From contig CP129490.1 of assembly GCA_030584085.1 (NCBI GenBank), positions 2,947,511-3,011,510 on the forward strand: a stretch of DNA of 64,000 nt. Reading direction: 5' to 3'. Made by a program: the position numbers and the translations under genes. Shown one piece after another: positions 8,619 through 18,085 of this stretch (positions within the stretch are counted from its first letter, which is position 1; each line of letters starts with the position of its first letter). This stretch comes from Melioribacteraceae bacterium. GTDB taxonomy: Bacteria > Bacteroidota > Ignavibacteria > Ignavibacteriales > Melioribacteraceae. A model generated the notes under the pieces. The model was not told the DNA's origin and made no database searches. It was given only the letters and a program-made list of their open reading frames with translations.

Positions 8619-11492
8619 TTAATCTTTATTCGGAATAAAAGCTTCATTTACCAATCTCATCGGGTGCAGTACTTTTAATCCTGTACCTTGATTAATTTGG
8701 ATCTGACATGTTCCGCATCCCGAAACAGCATAATCAGCTTTAACTCTCTTTATCTCGTTAAAAAGTTTTGAACCTATTTGCATAGATAGATCAAAATTTT
8801 CTTTCTTCATTCCGAATGTTCCAGCAATACCGCAGCAGCTATCTTTTATATTCAGTAACTCTAATCCCGGAATTAACTTTAGCAAATCTTTAGGACCATA
8901 TTTATTTTTCTGAGATTTTAAATGACACGGATCGTGATAAGCAATTTTTATCGGATTTTTCTTAAAAGAATTTTTCCATTCCGGTTTGCTTAATATTTGT
9001 GCAAGGAAATCATGTATATCAATGCAAACTGCTGCTGTTTCCTTTATATCTTCCCTATCCGGAAAGAAATTCAAGTACTCATGCATAAATGCATAACCAC
9101 AAGATGCGCTTGTAAATATTATTGGAATTTTCTTTTCGACATACGGTTTTAATACTTTCATATTAAATTCAATATCCGGAAGCGCGGCATCCAAATTACC
9201 GTACGAAATTTTGGCAACATTGCAGCATTTCCACTCCGGCAGTACAATTTTATATCCCAACTTTTCTAAAATTTGTTTACTGCTTTCAATTTCTCCATAA
9301 GGATCATTAAATTGTGCTGCACACCCAGTCCAAAGCACAACAGTTTTTGAATCATCACTTCTCATGTTGTTCATGGTAATTTTATGATTCACAAACAGTG
9401 GAAATTTTCTTTCATTATGTATGCCAACCGTTGCTTCCATTACTTTGCGAATCACCGGAAATTTAAGAGTAGCATTACTTACAGTTGGAAGTTTTGAAGC
9501 TAACGAGCTTACTAACTTTCCGTTTTGTAGTAGTATCTCATTCATTTTAAATGGACGTTTTTCGTGCAGTTTTTCTTTAGCAAGAACGGCCATTCCGGGA
9601 ACATTGACGTTTGTCGGACAGTCGGTCAAACATTGCCCGCAGTTCAAACAGTAATTCATAATTTCGTAAAAATGATCCGTATCAAAAGTATCCGAAGAAA
9701 TTTTACCGGAAACAATTCCGCGTAAAAGATTTGCTTTTGCCCGTGCGGTCGCTTCTTCTTCTCCGGTTGCAACAAAAACCGGACAATATTCTCGGCATGT
9801 TCCGCAGCCATGACATTTTTCTATTTCGAGCTGCCAGTTTTCATTATCAAGTCTTGAACCGGTATCAACATAATTGTAACTTGGATTGTATCTTAAATTT
9901 TCATTCCACTTTTGCGGCTTGGTTTGAACCATAATTTCGGGATTCATTATTCCATAAGGATCGAAGAGATTTTTTATTTCTTTGAACAACGGAATCAGTT
10001 TCGGAAAAGTTTTTGGTAGGAAAGATGTTCGCAGTCTACCATCACCATGTTCAGCAGAAAGTGATCCTTTATATTTTGCAACAAGGTCGACAAATTTTGT
10101 CATCAAGTCATCCGCTTCGGCAAAAAGTTTGTCATCTTTAAAACTTATCAATGGTCTTAAGTGCAAATTACCATCACCGGCATGACCGAATACAACATAA
10201 TTAAAAGTATAGTTATCAAGTAAAGCAGATAAATCTTTTAAAAAATGAGGAAACACTTCGGGATGAATTGCCGCATCTTCAACAAAAGGTGCCGGTTTAT
10301 CTTTTCCTTGTATCTTGTTAAGTATTACGGTTGCGGCTTTTCTAACACGCATTATTGTATCAATTTCTTTTTCATCAGTTGAGTACGAACCTAACTCGGC
10401 GAGGTTCTCTTCTTTACAAATTATTCTTTCCGCATCACGGAAGAAATTAGTTATTTCATTTTCATCTTCACTTTCATATTCAACATATAGCAAGTACTTA
10501 ACATGATCCGGTAAGAATTTTTTTAATTCCGGTCGGTATGTCAGTGCAAGATTTATAAATGATTGATCAACGAATTCAATTGCAGAAGCATTCAAGTTGC
10601 GTAAGTGTTTTACAGCTACACCCATTTTTGAAATGTCGGTAAAGTAAAGCGAAATTATACCGCGATGAGAAACTAGCGGAATAAGTTTCAAAACAGAATC
10701 AGTAAATACCCCCAAAGTACCTTCGCTGCCAACCATAAGTGATGCCATATTCAGATGTGTATCGGTTAGAATATCCCACACTTGATAACCGGAAGCATTC
10801 TTTGATGTATAAGGTCTTTCCTCTCTTATTTTTTCGGAGTACTGCTCAAGTAATTCTTTTACTTTTATATAATACGGCTTGTGAAAATAATCGAGATTTT
10901 TTATTTCATTAAGCGAAATGTTTTTTGCATTAAAAATTTTCCCGTTTGATAAGACAACGTTTACTTCCTCAACATGCTTGTACATATTCCCGTGTTTTAG
11001 AGTATGAGGACCGCCGCTGTTGTTGCCGAGCATTCCACCTATAACACAAACATTACCGCTGCTTGGATCGGGAGCAAATTTTAATCCTCTTTTTTTCTCT
11101 TCATCTTTAAGATGATTTAGAATTACTCCCACATCAACCTTTGCGAGATTGTCATCCATATCAATAATTTTTTTGAAGTGTTGAGTTAGATCCAGTATAA
11201 CAGCTTCGCCGACAGAGTTGCCGGAAAGACTTGATCCGGCACCGCGTGGTAGTAAGGGAATACTGTATTCCGAACAGATATTTACTGTAGTAATTATATC
11301 ATCAATATTGTGCGGAATAACGACAGCCAAAGGAGTTACTTCATAAATGCATGCAGCAGTGCTGTACATCTGAAGAGTAACAACATCCCAAGAAATTTTA
11401 TTGCCGAGTTTATTCTCTAACGCAGCATGCCATTCGGATATATTTTTTGAACCAATATTAGAAATTTTATTTTTAGTAAGAGTACTTTGCAT
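8619..11492 (-). CDS. FAD-linked oxidase / Fe-S (GlcD-GlcF-like) fusion dehydrogenase
   Basis: Likely a membrane-associated D-2-hydroxyacid dehydrogenase. The 957 residues hold an FAD-binding type-4 domain (about 40-230, with LPRGAGSSLSGNSVG), an FAD-oxidase C-terminal domain (about 240-545, with GHAGDGNLHLRP and SAEHGDGR), two 4Fe-4S motifs (CHGCGTCREYCP and CLNCGQCLTDCP), and two cysteine-rich CCG domains (PEWKCC; DSCCGIAGTFG and SGCGTC). This fuses the functions of separate GlcD and GlcF, as in YdiJ-type enzymes. It begins 3 nt after the stop of the ABC binding protein gene, so it belongs to the inositol operon, though the characterised Thermotoga pathway has no step for it. Lactate, glycerate, 2-hydroxyglutarate or a sugar acid are all possible substrates. 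Confidence 0.85.
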   Translation of the reverse strand: MQSTLTKNKISNIGSKNISEWHAALENKLGNKISWDVVTLQMYSTAACIYEVTPLAVVIPHNIDDIITTVNICSEYSIPLLPRGAGSSLSGNSVGEAVILDLTQHFKKIIDMDDNLAKVDVGVILNHLKDEEKKRGLKFAPDPSSGNVCVIGGMLGNNSGGPHTLKHGNMYKHVEEVNVVLSNGKIFNAKNISLNEIKNLDYFHKPYYIKVKELLEQYSEKIREERPYTSKNASGYQVWDILTDTHLNMASLMVGSEGTLGVFTDSVLKLIPLVSHRGIISLYFTDISKMGVAVKHLRNLNASAIEFVDQSFINLALTYRPELKKFLPDHVKYLLYVEYESEDENEITNFFRDAERIICKEENLAELGSYSTDEKEIDTIMRVRKAATVILNKIQGKDKPAPFVEDAAIHPEVFPHFLKDLSALLDNYTFNYVVFGHAGDGNLHLRPLISFKDDKLFAEADDLMTKFVDLVAKYKGSLSAEHGDGRLRTSFLPKTFPKLIPLFKEIKNLFDPYGIMNPEIMVQTKPQKWNENLRYNPSYNYVDTGSRLDNENWQLEIEKCHGCGTCREYCPVFVATGEEEATARAKANLLRGIVSGKISSDTFDTDHFYEIMNYCLNCGQCLTDCPTNVNVPGMAVLAKEKLHEKRPFKMNEILLQNGKLVSSLASKLPTVSNATLKFPVIRKVMEATVGIHNERKFPLFVNHKITMNNMRSDDSKTVVLWTGCAAQFNDPYGEIESSKQILEKLGYKIVLPEWKCCNVAKISYGNLDAALPDIEFNMKVLKPYVEKKIPIIFTSASCGYAFMHEYLNFFPDREDIKETAAVCIDIHDFLAQILSKPEWKNSFKKNPIKIAYHDPCHLKSQKNKYGPKDLLKLIPGLELLNIKDSCCGIAGTFGMKKENFDLSMQIGSKLFNEIKRVKADYAVSGCGTCQIQINQGTGLKVLHPMRLVNEAFIPNKD

Positions 11493-11495
11493 GGA

Positions 11496-12452
11496 TTAAT
11501 TACTTTCCAATTTTTCTTTAGTTATCAACTCAATTTTAGTTGGGATTTCTTTTGGAATCGGCTCGCCGTTTATTGCTTTAACTGCATATTCAATAGCGGC
11601 TCTTCCCATTTCTTTTGGGTATTGAGCAATTGAACCTGCCATTGTTCCCGCTAAGATTGCTTTACGGCTGTCTTGAATTGCATCAAATCCAATAACTATA
11701 ATTTCGCCAGTTTTCCTTGCTGCTGAAATTGCTTCAATTGCGCCAAGAGCCATCATATCGTTGCAGGCAAAAACAGCTTCGATATTAGGATTAGCTTGAA
11801 GAATGTTTTGAAAAACATTGAAACCTTGGTCACGTTCAAAATTTGCAGTTTGAGAAGCAAGTACATTTATATCTTTGTACTTTTTAATTGCTGAATAAAA
11901 TCCGGTTAAACGTGCATCGCCTGTTTCGTGTCCCGGAACACCTTCAAGAATTGCTATACTACCGCCGCCGTTTAATTGTTCGGCAATAAACTCACCGGCT
12001 ATTCTTCCGCCTTCAAAGTTATCCGAACCTATAAACGCAGAAATTTTCCCGCCGGATTGTTTTAAGAATTCTTCATCTACTCTTGTATCAATTGCAATAA
12101 CAAAAATACCAGCTTCATTTGCTTTAACTATTGCCGGAATAATTTCTTTTGATCCGGCTGCGGCAAGACAAATTACATCAACTTTTCTCTGGATTAAGTT
12201 TTCGATTATCTGCATTTGTTTTTCAACATCTATTTCTCTTTCGGCCGCTTGAACAAGTAAATTTACATTATGTTTTTTTGCAGCTTCTTCTCCGCCGAGT
12301 TGAATATCAATAAAGAAGGGATTGTTCAATGTTTTTAAAACAATTGCAATGGTTGGTCTGCTTTCATCAATAACTTCGGATTCTTTACAACCTGAGAAAC
12401 TCATTAAACATACAATCAGGCAAACGCTTATTATTTGGATAATATTTCTCAA
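11496..12452 (-). CDS. CUT2 sugar ABC transporter substrate-binding lipoprotein
   Basis: Periplasmic-binding-protein-1 fold (RbsB type), 318 residues, with a lipobox ending at Cys22 (SFSGC). Conserved RbsB-like segments include IVLKTLNNPFF, the FIGSDNFEGGRIAGEF region and FACNDMMALGA. The start is a TTG: GGAGG lies 5 nt upstream, while the ATG overlapping that region runs into a stop after two codons. It is third in a complete ATPase-permease-binding protein transporter. Position directly after the inositol enzymes suggests myo-inositol or an inositol phosphate as ligand, as proposed for the transporter near the T. maritima cluster. Fold is secure; ligand is inferred. Confidence 0.88.
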   Translation of the reverse strand: MRNIIQIISVCLIVCLMSFSGCKESEVIDESRPTIAIVLKTLNNPFFIDIQLGGEEAAKKHNVNLLVQAAEREIDVEKQMQIIENLIQRKVDVICLAAAGSKEIIPAIVKANEAGIFVIAIDTRVDEEFLKQSGGKISAFIGSDNFEGGRIAGEFIAEQLNGGGSIAILEGVPGHETGDARLTGFYSAIKKYKDINVLASQTANFERDQGFNVFQNILQANPNIEAVFACNDMMALGAIEAISAARKTGEIIVIGFDAIQDSRKAILAGTMAGSIAQYPKEMGRAAIEYAVKAINGEPIPKEIPTKIELITKEKLESN

Positions 12453-12467
12453 AACATCCTCCGCTTG

Positions 12468-13415
12468 TTAAACTTTCTTTTTCTTTAATGCCATATCTAT
12501 CAATACTGCACAGATAATTACCGACCCAATTACAATTTGCTGAATGAATGAAGAGACATCGAGTAAATTCAATCCGTTGCGAAGAACTCCCATAATCAAT
12601 GCACCGATTAGTGTACCAGTCAATTTTCCTTCGCCGCCCATTAAGCTTGTGCCTCCGATTACTACTGCGGCAATTGCATCAAGTTCATACATTATTCCGG
12701 CAATCGGTTGAGCAGAATTCAATCTGGCTGTTAAGAGCACAGCGGCTGCTCCGCTTAATAATCCGCACAAACTGTAAACAACAATTTTTATCAATTTTAC
12801 GTTTACCCCTGAAAGAATTGCCGCTTGCTCATTTCCTCCGGTTGCGTATGTATATCGTCCTAACTTTGTTCGTGTTAAAACAAAATGTCCGATCAAATAA
12901 ATAATAATTATTACTATTATCGGGAAAGGTATGTGAAGAATTTCACCAGTTGCAATGAATCTAAAATTTTCATCGAAGCCTGAGATCGGACGACCGTCTG
13001 TGTAAAGTAATGCGGCACCGCGAGCAACACTCATTAAACCGAGGGTAGAAATAAAAGGCGGAAGTTTACCGTAACTTATCAACACACCATTTATAAATCC
13101 ACAAGCTGCGCCGACAAATAATCCTCCCAATATTGCAATAACTAAAGGTTGATCTGCATGCAGCAGACTTGCAAGCACAACACCTGAGAATGCCATAATT
13201 GAACCGACCGAAAGATCAATTCCTGCGGTAATAATTACATAAGTCATCCCAACCGCTATAACTGCATTAATTGTCGTTTGCTGAGCAACATTTAATAAAT
13301 TAGATACTGTAAGAAAATATGGCGTCCAAAATGAAAAGATTAATATGATCACAACCAACCCGATGAAGGTTCCGAATTGTCGTGCATTATGAATCCATAG
13401 ACTTTTAATTTGCAT
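12468..13415 (-). CDS. CUT2 sugar ABC transporter permease (RbsC-like)
   Basis: Inner-membrane permease of 315 residues with about ten hydrophobic segments and the family motif GMTYVIITAGIDLSVGSIMAFSGV region (about 57-79). AAVVIGGTSLMGGEGKLTGT near residue 250 matches the cytoplasmic loop that contacts the ATPase. Its start overlaps the end of the ATPase gene by 11 nt and has GGAG 6 nt upstream, indicating translational coupling. A single permease gene is normal for this class, which works as a homodimer. Confidence 0.9.
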   Translation of the reverse strand: MQIKSLWIHNARQFGTFIGLVVIILIFSFWTPYFLTVSNLLNVAQQTTINAVIAVGMTYVIITAGIDLSVGSIMAFSGVVLASLLHADQPLVIAILGGLFVGAACGFINGVLISYGKLPPFISTLGLMSVARGAALLYTDGRPISGFDENFRFIATGEILHIPFPIIVIIIIYLIGHFVLTRTKLGRYTYATGGNEQAAILSGVNVKLIKIVVYSLCGLLSGAAAVLLTARLNSAQPIAGIMYELDAIAAVVIGGTSLMGGEGKLTGTLIGALIMGVLRNGLNLLDVSSFIQQIVIGSVIICAVLIDMALKKKKV

Positions 13416-14907
13416 AAACTTCTCCGATAGCTGAATTTAGAATTACCTCTTGAGATAAATCTATGTTATCGAATTCTGCTGTTATTTTCCCGTTGTGCAT
13501 AACCAAAACTCTATCACTCATTCCTAGAATTTCCGGGAGTTCGGATGAAATCATAATAATCCCGCATCCGGTACGAGTAAGTTTATTCATCAACTCATAA
13601 ATTTCTTGTTTCGCCCCGACATCAATTCCGCGCGTCGGTTCATCAAAAATGAAAATATTAGTTTCGGTGTTTAACCATTTTGCGAATACAACTTTCTGTT
13701 GATTACCTCCGCTTAAACATCTAACATTTTGATTGCTGCCGGTAGTTTTTATTTTTAATTCGAATATGTAGTGGTCTGTTACTTGTAGTTCATCTTTTAT
13801 CTTGATTACACCGAAACTTGTAAGTTCATCCAATGATGTGATACTTATATTTTCTTTAACAGATAGGTCTAAAATTAATCCTTGCGTTTTTCTGTCTTCG
13901 GTTAAAAATCCGATTCCTTTTTTTATAGCTTTACCGGGGGAATTTATTTTTGTCGGTTTACCATTTATGAATATTTCTCCGCTTTCAAATTGATCAGCAC
14001 CAAAAATTGTACGTGCTAATTCTGTTCGACCGGAACCCAATAAGCCGTAAATACCAACAATCTCTCCCTCAAATAAACTAAATGAAATGTTTTGTAATAA
14101 ATTCTCCGTCGATAAATTTATTACTTTAAGCAGTTCACTTCCGATTTCCTTCTTTCTTTCAGGGTACTGGTCCTTTAAATCTCTGTTGACCATTAGTTTA
14201 ATTAATTCAGCACGATTCGTATCTGCAATTAGTTTTGTTTCGATCAAACTACCATCTCGCAATACTGTTACTCTATCACCAATTTCAAATAATTCTTCCA
14301 AGCGATGTGAGATATAAATTATTGCAACATCTTTTTGTTTTAGTTTTCTGATTGTTATAAATAATGTTTCAATTTCTTTCTTTGTTAAAGATGAAGTGGG
14401 TTCATCCATTATTAAGATTTTTGAATTGAGTGAAAGAGCTTTTGCAATTTCTACCATTTGCTGTTGTGCTGTACCCAACGATGATATTAATGCATTCAGG
14501 TTGATATTCACATTTAATTCATTAAGAAGTTTTTTTGTTTCTTCAATGATTCTTTTTGAATCGATTATGCCCACTGGATAAGAAAATTCTCTGCCGAGAA
14601 ATATGTTTTCCGCCACAGTTAAATGGGGAATGAGATTTAATTCTTGATAAATAACACCAATCCCCAATTCTTGTGCGTGTTTTGGATTTTTAATTTCAAC
14701 TTTCTCATTGCTTAAAAATATTTCGCCGGAATCTTTTGAATAGGCGCCGCTTAATATTTTTACGAGCGTTGATTTACCTGCACCGTTTTCACCAAGCAGA
14801 ATATGAACTTCACCGGGCTTCACCTCAAGCGATACTTTGTTGAGTGCAACCACACCGGGAAATTCTTTTGTTATATCATTTAGTTTTAGTATCGCATTGT
14901 TCTGCAT
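13405..14907 (-). CDS. CUT2 sugar ABC transporter ATPase, double nucleotide-binding domain (RbsA-like)
   Basis: Two fused ATPase domains in 500 residues. The first has Walker A GENGAGKST and Walker B LIMDEPTSSL; the second has GLLGSGRTE in place of a classic P-loop, then signature LSGGNQQK and DEPTRGIDVGAKQEIY. This asymmetry is typical of RbsA/MglA/XylG. Start: a TTG at 14919 would add four residues, but the ATG at 14907 gives the usual length; neither has a clear ribosome binding site. It follows the IolO gene by 30 nt and forms the importer with the two downstream genes. Confidence 0.9.
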   Translation of the reverse strand: MQNNAILKLNDITKEFPGVVALNKVSLEVKPGEVHILLGENGAGKSTLVKILSGAYSKDSGEIFLSNEKVEIKNPKHAQELGIGVIYQELNLIPHLTVAENIFLGREFSYPVGIIDSKRIIEETKKLLNELNVNINLNALISSLGTAQQQMVEIAKALSLNSKILIMDEPTSSLTKKEIETLFITIRKLKQKDVAIIYISHRLEELFEIGDRVTVLRDGSLIETKLIADTNRAELIKLMVNRDLKDQYPERKKEIGSELLKVINLSTENLLQNISFSLFEGEIVGIYGLLGSGRTELARTIFGADQFESGEIFINGKPTKINSPGKAIKKGIGFLTEDRKTQGLILDLSVKENISITSLDELTSFGVIKIKDELQVTDHYIFELKIKTTGSNQNVRCLSGGNQQKVVFAKWLNTETNIFIFDEPTRGIDVGAKQEIYELMNKLTRTGCGIIMISSELPEILGMSDRVLVMHNGKITAEFDNIDLSQEVILNSAIGEVYAN

Positions 14908-14937
14908 GGGTGCTATCAAATTAGTTTTAACTAACGA

Positions 14938-15744
14938 TTAAGATGCGAACACTTTTTTCAAATATTTTATGTTATTAGCCGCAGCAGCATCTGGATTTGG
15001 CATTGGTAAAATTTCTGCTGAAACAAACCCGTCATAATTGAATCGCTGAAGGGTTTCATAGATTTCATAAAAGTTTATATGTCCTGCCCCGGGATGCCAT
15101 CTGTTAGAGTCAGCTACGTGAAAATGGAAGATTTTCTCTTTAGCGACTCTCATACTTTCAATAATATTCGGCTCTTCAATATTCATATGAAATGTATCAA
15201 GCAGCAGTCCTACATTAGGTTTACCCAACTCATCAATAAACTGGAGTGTTTGTTCAACTGTATTAAGTAAATTTGTTTCATACCTGTTTATAGGTTCTAT
15301 TACAATTTTTACGTTTTCATCAAAGGATGCACACTCATCAAATGCGGTAAGCATATTTTTGTATGCTTGATTTCTATCTTCATCTTGACCGACAATCCCT
15401 CTGACCAATCCGATTATTACAACGGCATCAAAATTTTTAGAAAAAGTAATTTGGTCTTTAATTCTCTCAATTGCTTTTCGTCTTATCCTAGGATCACCGT
15501 GAGTAAACGACAAACCTTCCTCACCAAAAGCCTGACCGGTTCCAACTGCAGGAACCGGCAGGTTGTTCTCTTCTAATATTGATTTTACGTATTCGACATC
15601 TACTTCATTTGGATTGCGTACTGCCAATTCAACTCCATCGTAACCGAGTTTTTTAATTTGTTTAATATTCTCTTCAATATTACCTTTATATGCCAGGGCA
15701 GAAAAAGAAGCTGGCTGAGTTGAAAGGACAATACTTAATTTCAT
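14938..15744 (-). CDS. iolO: 5-keto-L-gluconate epimerase, IolO-like
   Basis: TIM-barrel sugar isomerase/epimerase of 268 residues. Likely metal ligands are Glu150 (VIEPINRYE), Asp183 (LLDTFHMNIEE), His209 (FHFHVADSNRW) and Glu244 (SAEILP). By recall it is a close relative of T. maritima TM0416 (IolO): both begin MKLS, share NLP followed by GTGQA, then AVVIIGLVRG-like and the HFHVADSNRW block. TM0416 was shown to epimerise 5-keto-L-gluconate to D-tagaturonate. It starts 1 nt after the IolN stop, and it is found with the other three enzymes of that pathway, which strengthens the functional call. Confidence 0.85.
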   Translation of the reverse strand: MKLSIVLSTQPASFSALAYKGNIEENIKQIKKLGYDGVELAVRNPNEVDVEYVKSILEENNLPVPAVGTGQAFGEEGLSFTHGDPRIRRKAIERIKDQITFSKNFDAVVIIGLVRGIVGQDEDRNQAYKNMLTAFDECASFDENVKIVIEPINRYETNLLNTVEQTLQFIDELGKPNVGLLLDTFHMNIEEPNIIESMRVAKEKIFHFHVADSNRWHPGAGHINFYEIYETLQRFNYDGFVSAEILPMPNPDAAAANNIKYLKKVFAS

Positions 15745-15745
15745 T

Positions 15746-16840
15746 TTACAATCCCATTTTATTAATTGAATAAATCGGTCGCCAACCTTCGGTAAACGGT
15801 TCTTTCATATAAGGTTCCATTTCTTTTGTTGTGCGCATTGTTGTGTTCTCGATTGGCGGAACCTTACCTGATGGGAATGCTTCATGTATTTCGTTGTGTA
15901 CTAATGTTAAGTAAGATAGAATTGCAGCAATGGTTCTTTTAGCTTTTTGCGCTGTGCCTATAGTTGGTCTGCCTACAACACCTTCCGGAATTGAACCTAG
16001 CTCTGTAGGGAAATGTCCTTGTCCTTCAGACCATCGTGACGGTCTTGCAAATGGGTCAACTGCTTTATCAAAGTGACCGTCAGGTAAATAAGCCGGTACT
16101 TCAGTTTCTTCGGCGTAATTCATTTCAACAAGTTCATTAGCTAATAACAGAAGTACAGATGTTTCAGCTTCGTCGGCATGAACAAAGTTATCATCCCAAT
16201 CTCCGCCTCTATCTTTTGTTCGGAAGAATTCTCTTACAGAACGGTGCCAATCGAGTGTTCTAAAAATTCCTGGTAGATTCCATGTTTTCTGCAATTCTTG
16301 AATTGCAGCTTCAAGCAGCCAAGAGTGACCGTGATTATTTACCAGAATAATTTTTCTGAATCCGTCGTTCCAGAAACCAACCATTACATCAATTAAAATT
16401 TTCTTTACAACTTCATCTTCAAGATGTATTGTTCCGGGCATTCCAACGTGATGATGGGGATGACCGCCGAAGTTGAGCGGAGTCCACGTTAAATTACAAG
16501 GTGAGCCTTTTTTCGCTGTGTATCGTCGAACGCCTTCTAATATTTGTGTTACCATTAACGTATCTAGAGCTGTTACAGTATGTAATCCGTGCAGCTCGGT
16601 ACAACCGATTGGAATAAATAGAACATCATTTTTCTTTCTGTTTTCAACAACGTCTTTACGAATTGTTGTTTGAATATAACTTCCTTTCTTAGCCAATTCG
16701 GATGGACTCGGGATTTCATAATCGGCAAGTATTTTGTCGATTTCTTCATCACTCGCATCCCATATTTTTTTCTTTAATCTACCAACACTGGTATCTTCGA
16801 AAAGGATATCTCCTCTATCGGCTTTAATCCATTTAGGCAT
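15746..16840 (-). CDS. iolN: Diketo-inositol hydrolase, IolN-like (creatininase family)
   Basis: Creatininase-fold metal-dependent hydrolase, 364 residues. Seen: IPIGCTELHGLHT near residues 78-89 (metal ligands Glu and His), a GMPGTIHLED segment, NNHGHSW, and FVHADEAETS, which is the usual order in the family. In T. maritima the family member IolN (TM0413) hydrolyses the oxidised inosose to 5-keto-L-gluconate. Start: GTG at 16843 is only 2 nt from AGGAGG, and the ATG at 16840 is 5 nt from it, so the latter is chosen. It sits between the IolM and IolO genes. Confidence 0.82.
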   Translation of the reverse strand: MPKWIKADRGDILFEDTSVGRLKKKIWDASDEEIDKILADYEIPSPSELAKKGSYIQTTIRKDVVENRKKNDVLFIPIGCTELHGLHTVTALDTLMVTQILEGVRRYTAKKGSPCNLTWTPLNFGGHPHHHVGMPGTIHLEDEVVKKILIDVMVGFWNDGFRKIILVNNHGHSWLLEAAIQELQKTWNLPGIFRTLDWHRSVREFFRTKDRGGDWDDNFVHADEAETSVLLLLANELVEMNYAEETEVPAYLPDGHFDKAVDPFARPSRWSEGQGHFPTELGSIPEGVVGRPTIGTAQKAKRTIAAILSYLTLVHNEIHEAFPSGKVPPIENTTMRTTKEMEPYMKEPFTEGWRPIYSINKMGL

Positions 16841-16865
16841 CACAGCCTCCTATATTTATTTTTGG

Positions 16866-18053
16866 TTAGTCAAAATTTGTTATAGTTATTTTAACATCGT
16901 CTCTATCGGTCTGTAATTTTTTCAAATTTTCTTCTACTTCATCCAAAGAAATTTGTTTTGTAATCATCGGTGAAACATCCATACCTGTAGAAATACAGCT
17001 AATTACATTTGGAAAAGTACCGTGACCTGAGTGTCCTTGAGCACCGATAACTTCTGCACGGCGAACTTGAAGTACTTCTCCGTTAAGAGGAATTCTATCA
17101 TCTGCTCGTGCAACTACAACGACTGTTGTATTGACTGCTCTGCCTTCCCAGATAATTCTTTCAACATCATTCCAGACAACACTTGGTAAACCGGTTGCTT
17201 CCAAAATCAAACCCACACCATGTCCTTCAGTGATCTCTAAAACTTTATCGGCAACATTTTCTTTTGATGGATCGATCACATGTGTGGCTCCCATTTCCAG
17301 GGCCATTTTTCTTCTTGCTGCTGAAGGTTCCGATAGTATGACAGCACTTCCGCCTGCTCTTCTTAAAATCGCGCAGGCTGCTGCACCAACAGGTCCGGCG
17401 CCGAGAATCAGAACATTTTCACCCGGACGAATTCCTCCGCCTCTTTCAATTACTGCATTATATGCAACCGATGTTGGTTCAACCAAACTTCCGAGCAGAT
17501 ACATTTTTTCTTCGCCAAATAATTTTCGGAAACCTTCTATACTCCATAGATATCTTGCATCAACAATAATATGTTTTGCATATGCGCCGTCGATTGAAAA
17601 TCCAATTTCCTGCAATCGTTCACAGTGATTAGGATATCCATCGGCACAAGGTCTACAGTTACCGCACCAAACCATTTCTTCGGAACAAACCGCTTCTCCA
17701 ATTTCATAAGGTTTATTTGTTCTCTTATTGATTGCATCTTTTCCGGCTTTAACTACCTTGCCTGAGAACTCATGTCCTAAAGTTGACGGAAAAGCTGTTA
17801 AACCCGGATAATAGATGTAGCCATCTTTATCGGTTTGATACATATGAACGTCGCTTCCACAGATACCACAGGCCATAACTTCAATTACAACTTCTGTAGG
17901 TCCGGGTTCACCTATTTTCTTATCAACGGTTCTGATTTGAGGATTACGCCAAACTTTACTTCCTAAGTAAGTCAACTTACCCTCGATATCTTTGTGACCT
18001 AAAACGAAATCCGGTTTCGGATCCCATTTGGCATATAATTCAACTGTTTTCAT
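16866..18053 (-). CDS. iolM: Inosose dehydrogenase, IolM-like (Zn-dependent MDR)
   Basis: NAD-dependent zinc dehydrogenase of 395 residues, the length I recall for T. maritima TM0412 (scyllo-inosose 3-dehydrogenase). Seen: a long N-terminal extension (about 50 residues before the GICGSD catalytic-zinc motif), GHEFSG, the structural-zinc loop CGNCRPC plus a later Cys, and the Rossmann motif GAGPVG. IolM oxidises 2-keto-myo-inositol a second time. AAAGGAG lies 5 nt before the ATG. The iolG gene is directly upstream and the iolN gene directly downstream, as expected for consecutive steps. Confidence 0.85.
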   Translation of the reverse strand: MKTVELYAKWDPKPDFVLGHKDIEGKLTYLGSKVWRNPQIRTVDKKIGEPGPTEVVIEVMACGICGSDVHMYQTDKDGYIYYPGLTAFPSTLGHEFSGKVVKAGKDAINKRTNKPYEIGEAVCSEEMVWCGNCRPCADGYPNHCERLQEIGFSIDGAYAKHIIVDARYLWSIEGFRKLFGEEKMYLLGSLVEPTSVAYNAVIERGGGIRPGENVLILGAGPVGAAACAILRRAGGSAVILSEPSAARRKMALEMGATHVIDPSKENVADKVLEITEGHGVGLILEATGLPSVVWNDVERIIWEGRAVNTTVVVVARADDRIPLNGEVLQVRRAEVIGAQGHSGHGTFPNVISCISTGMDVSPMITKQISLDEVEENLKKLQTDRDDVKITITNFD

Positions 18054-18085
18054 TGCTGCTCCTTTCTATTCATTAAAAACATATT

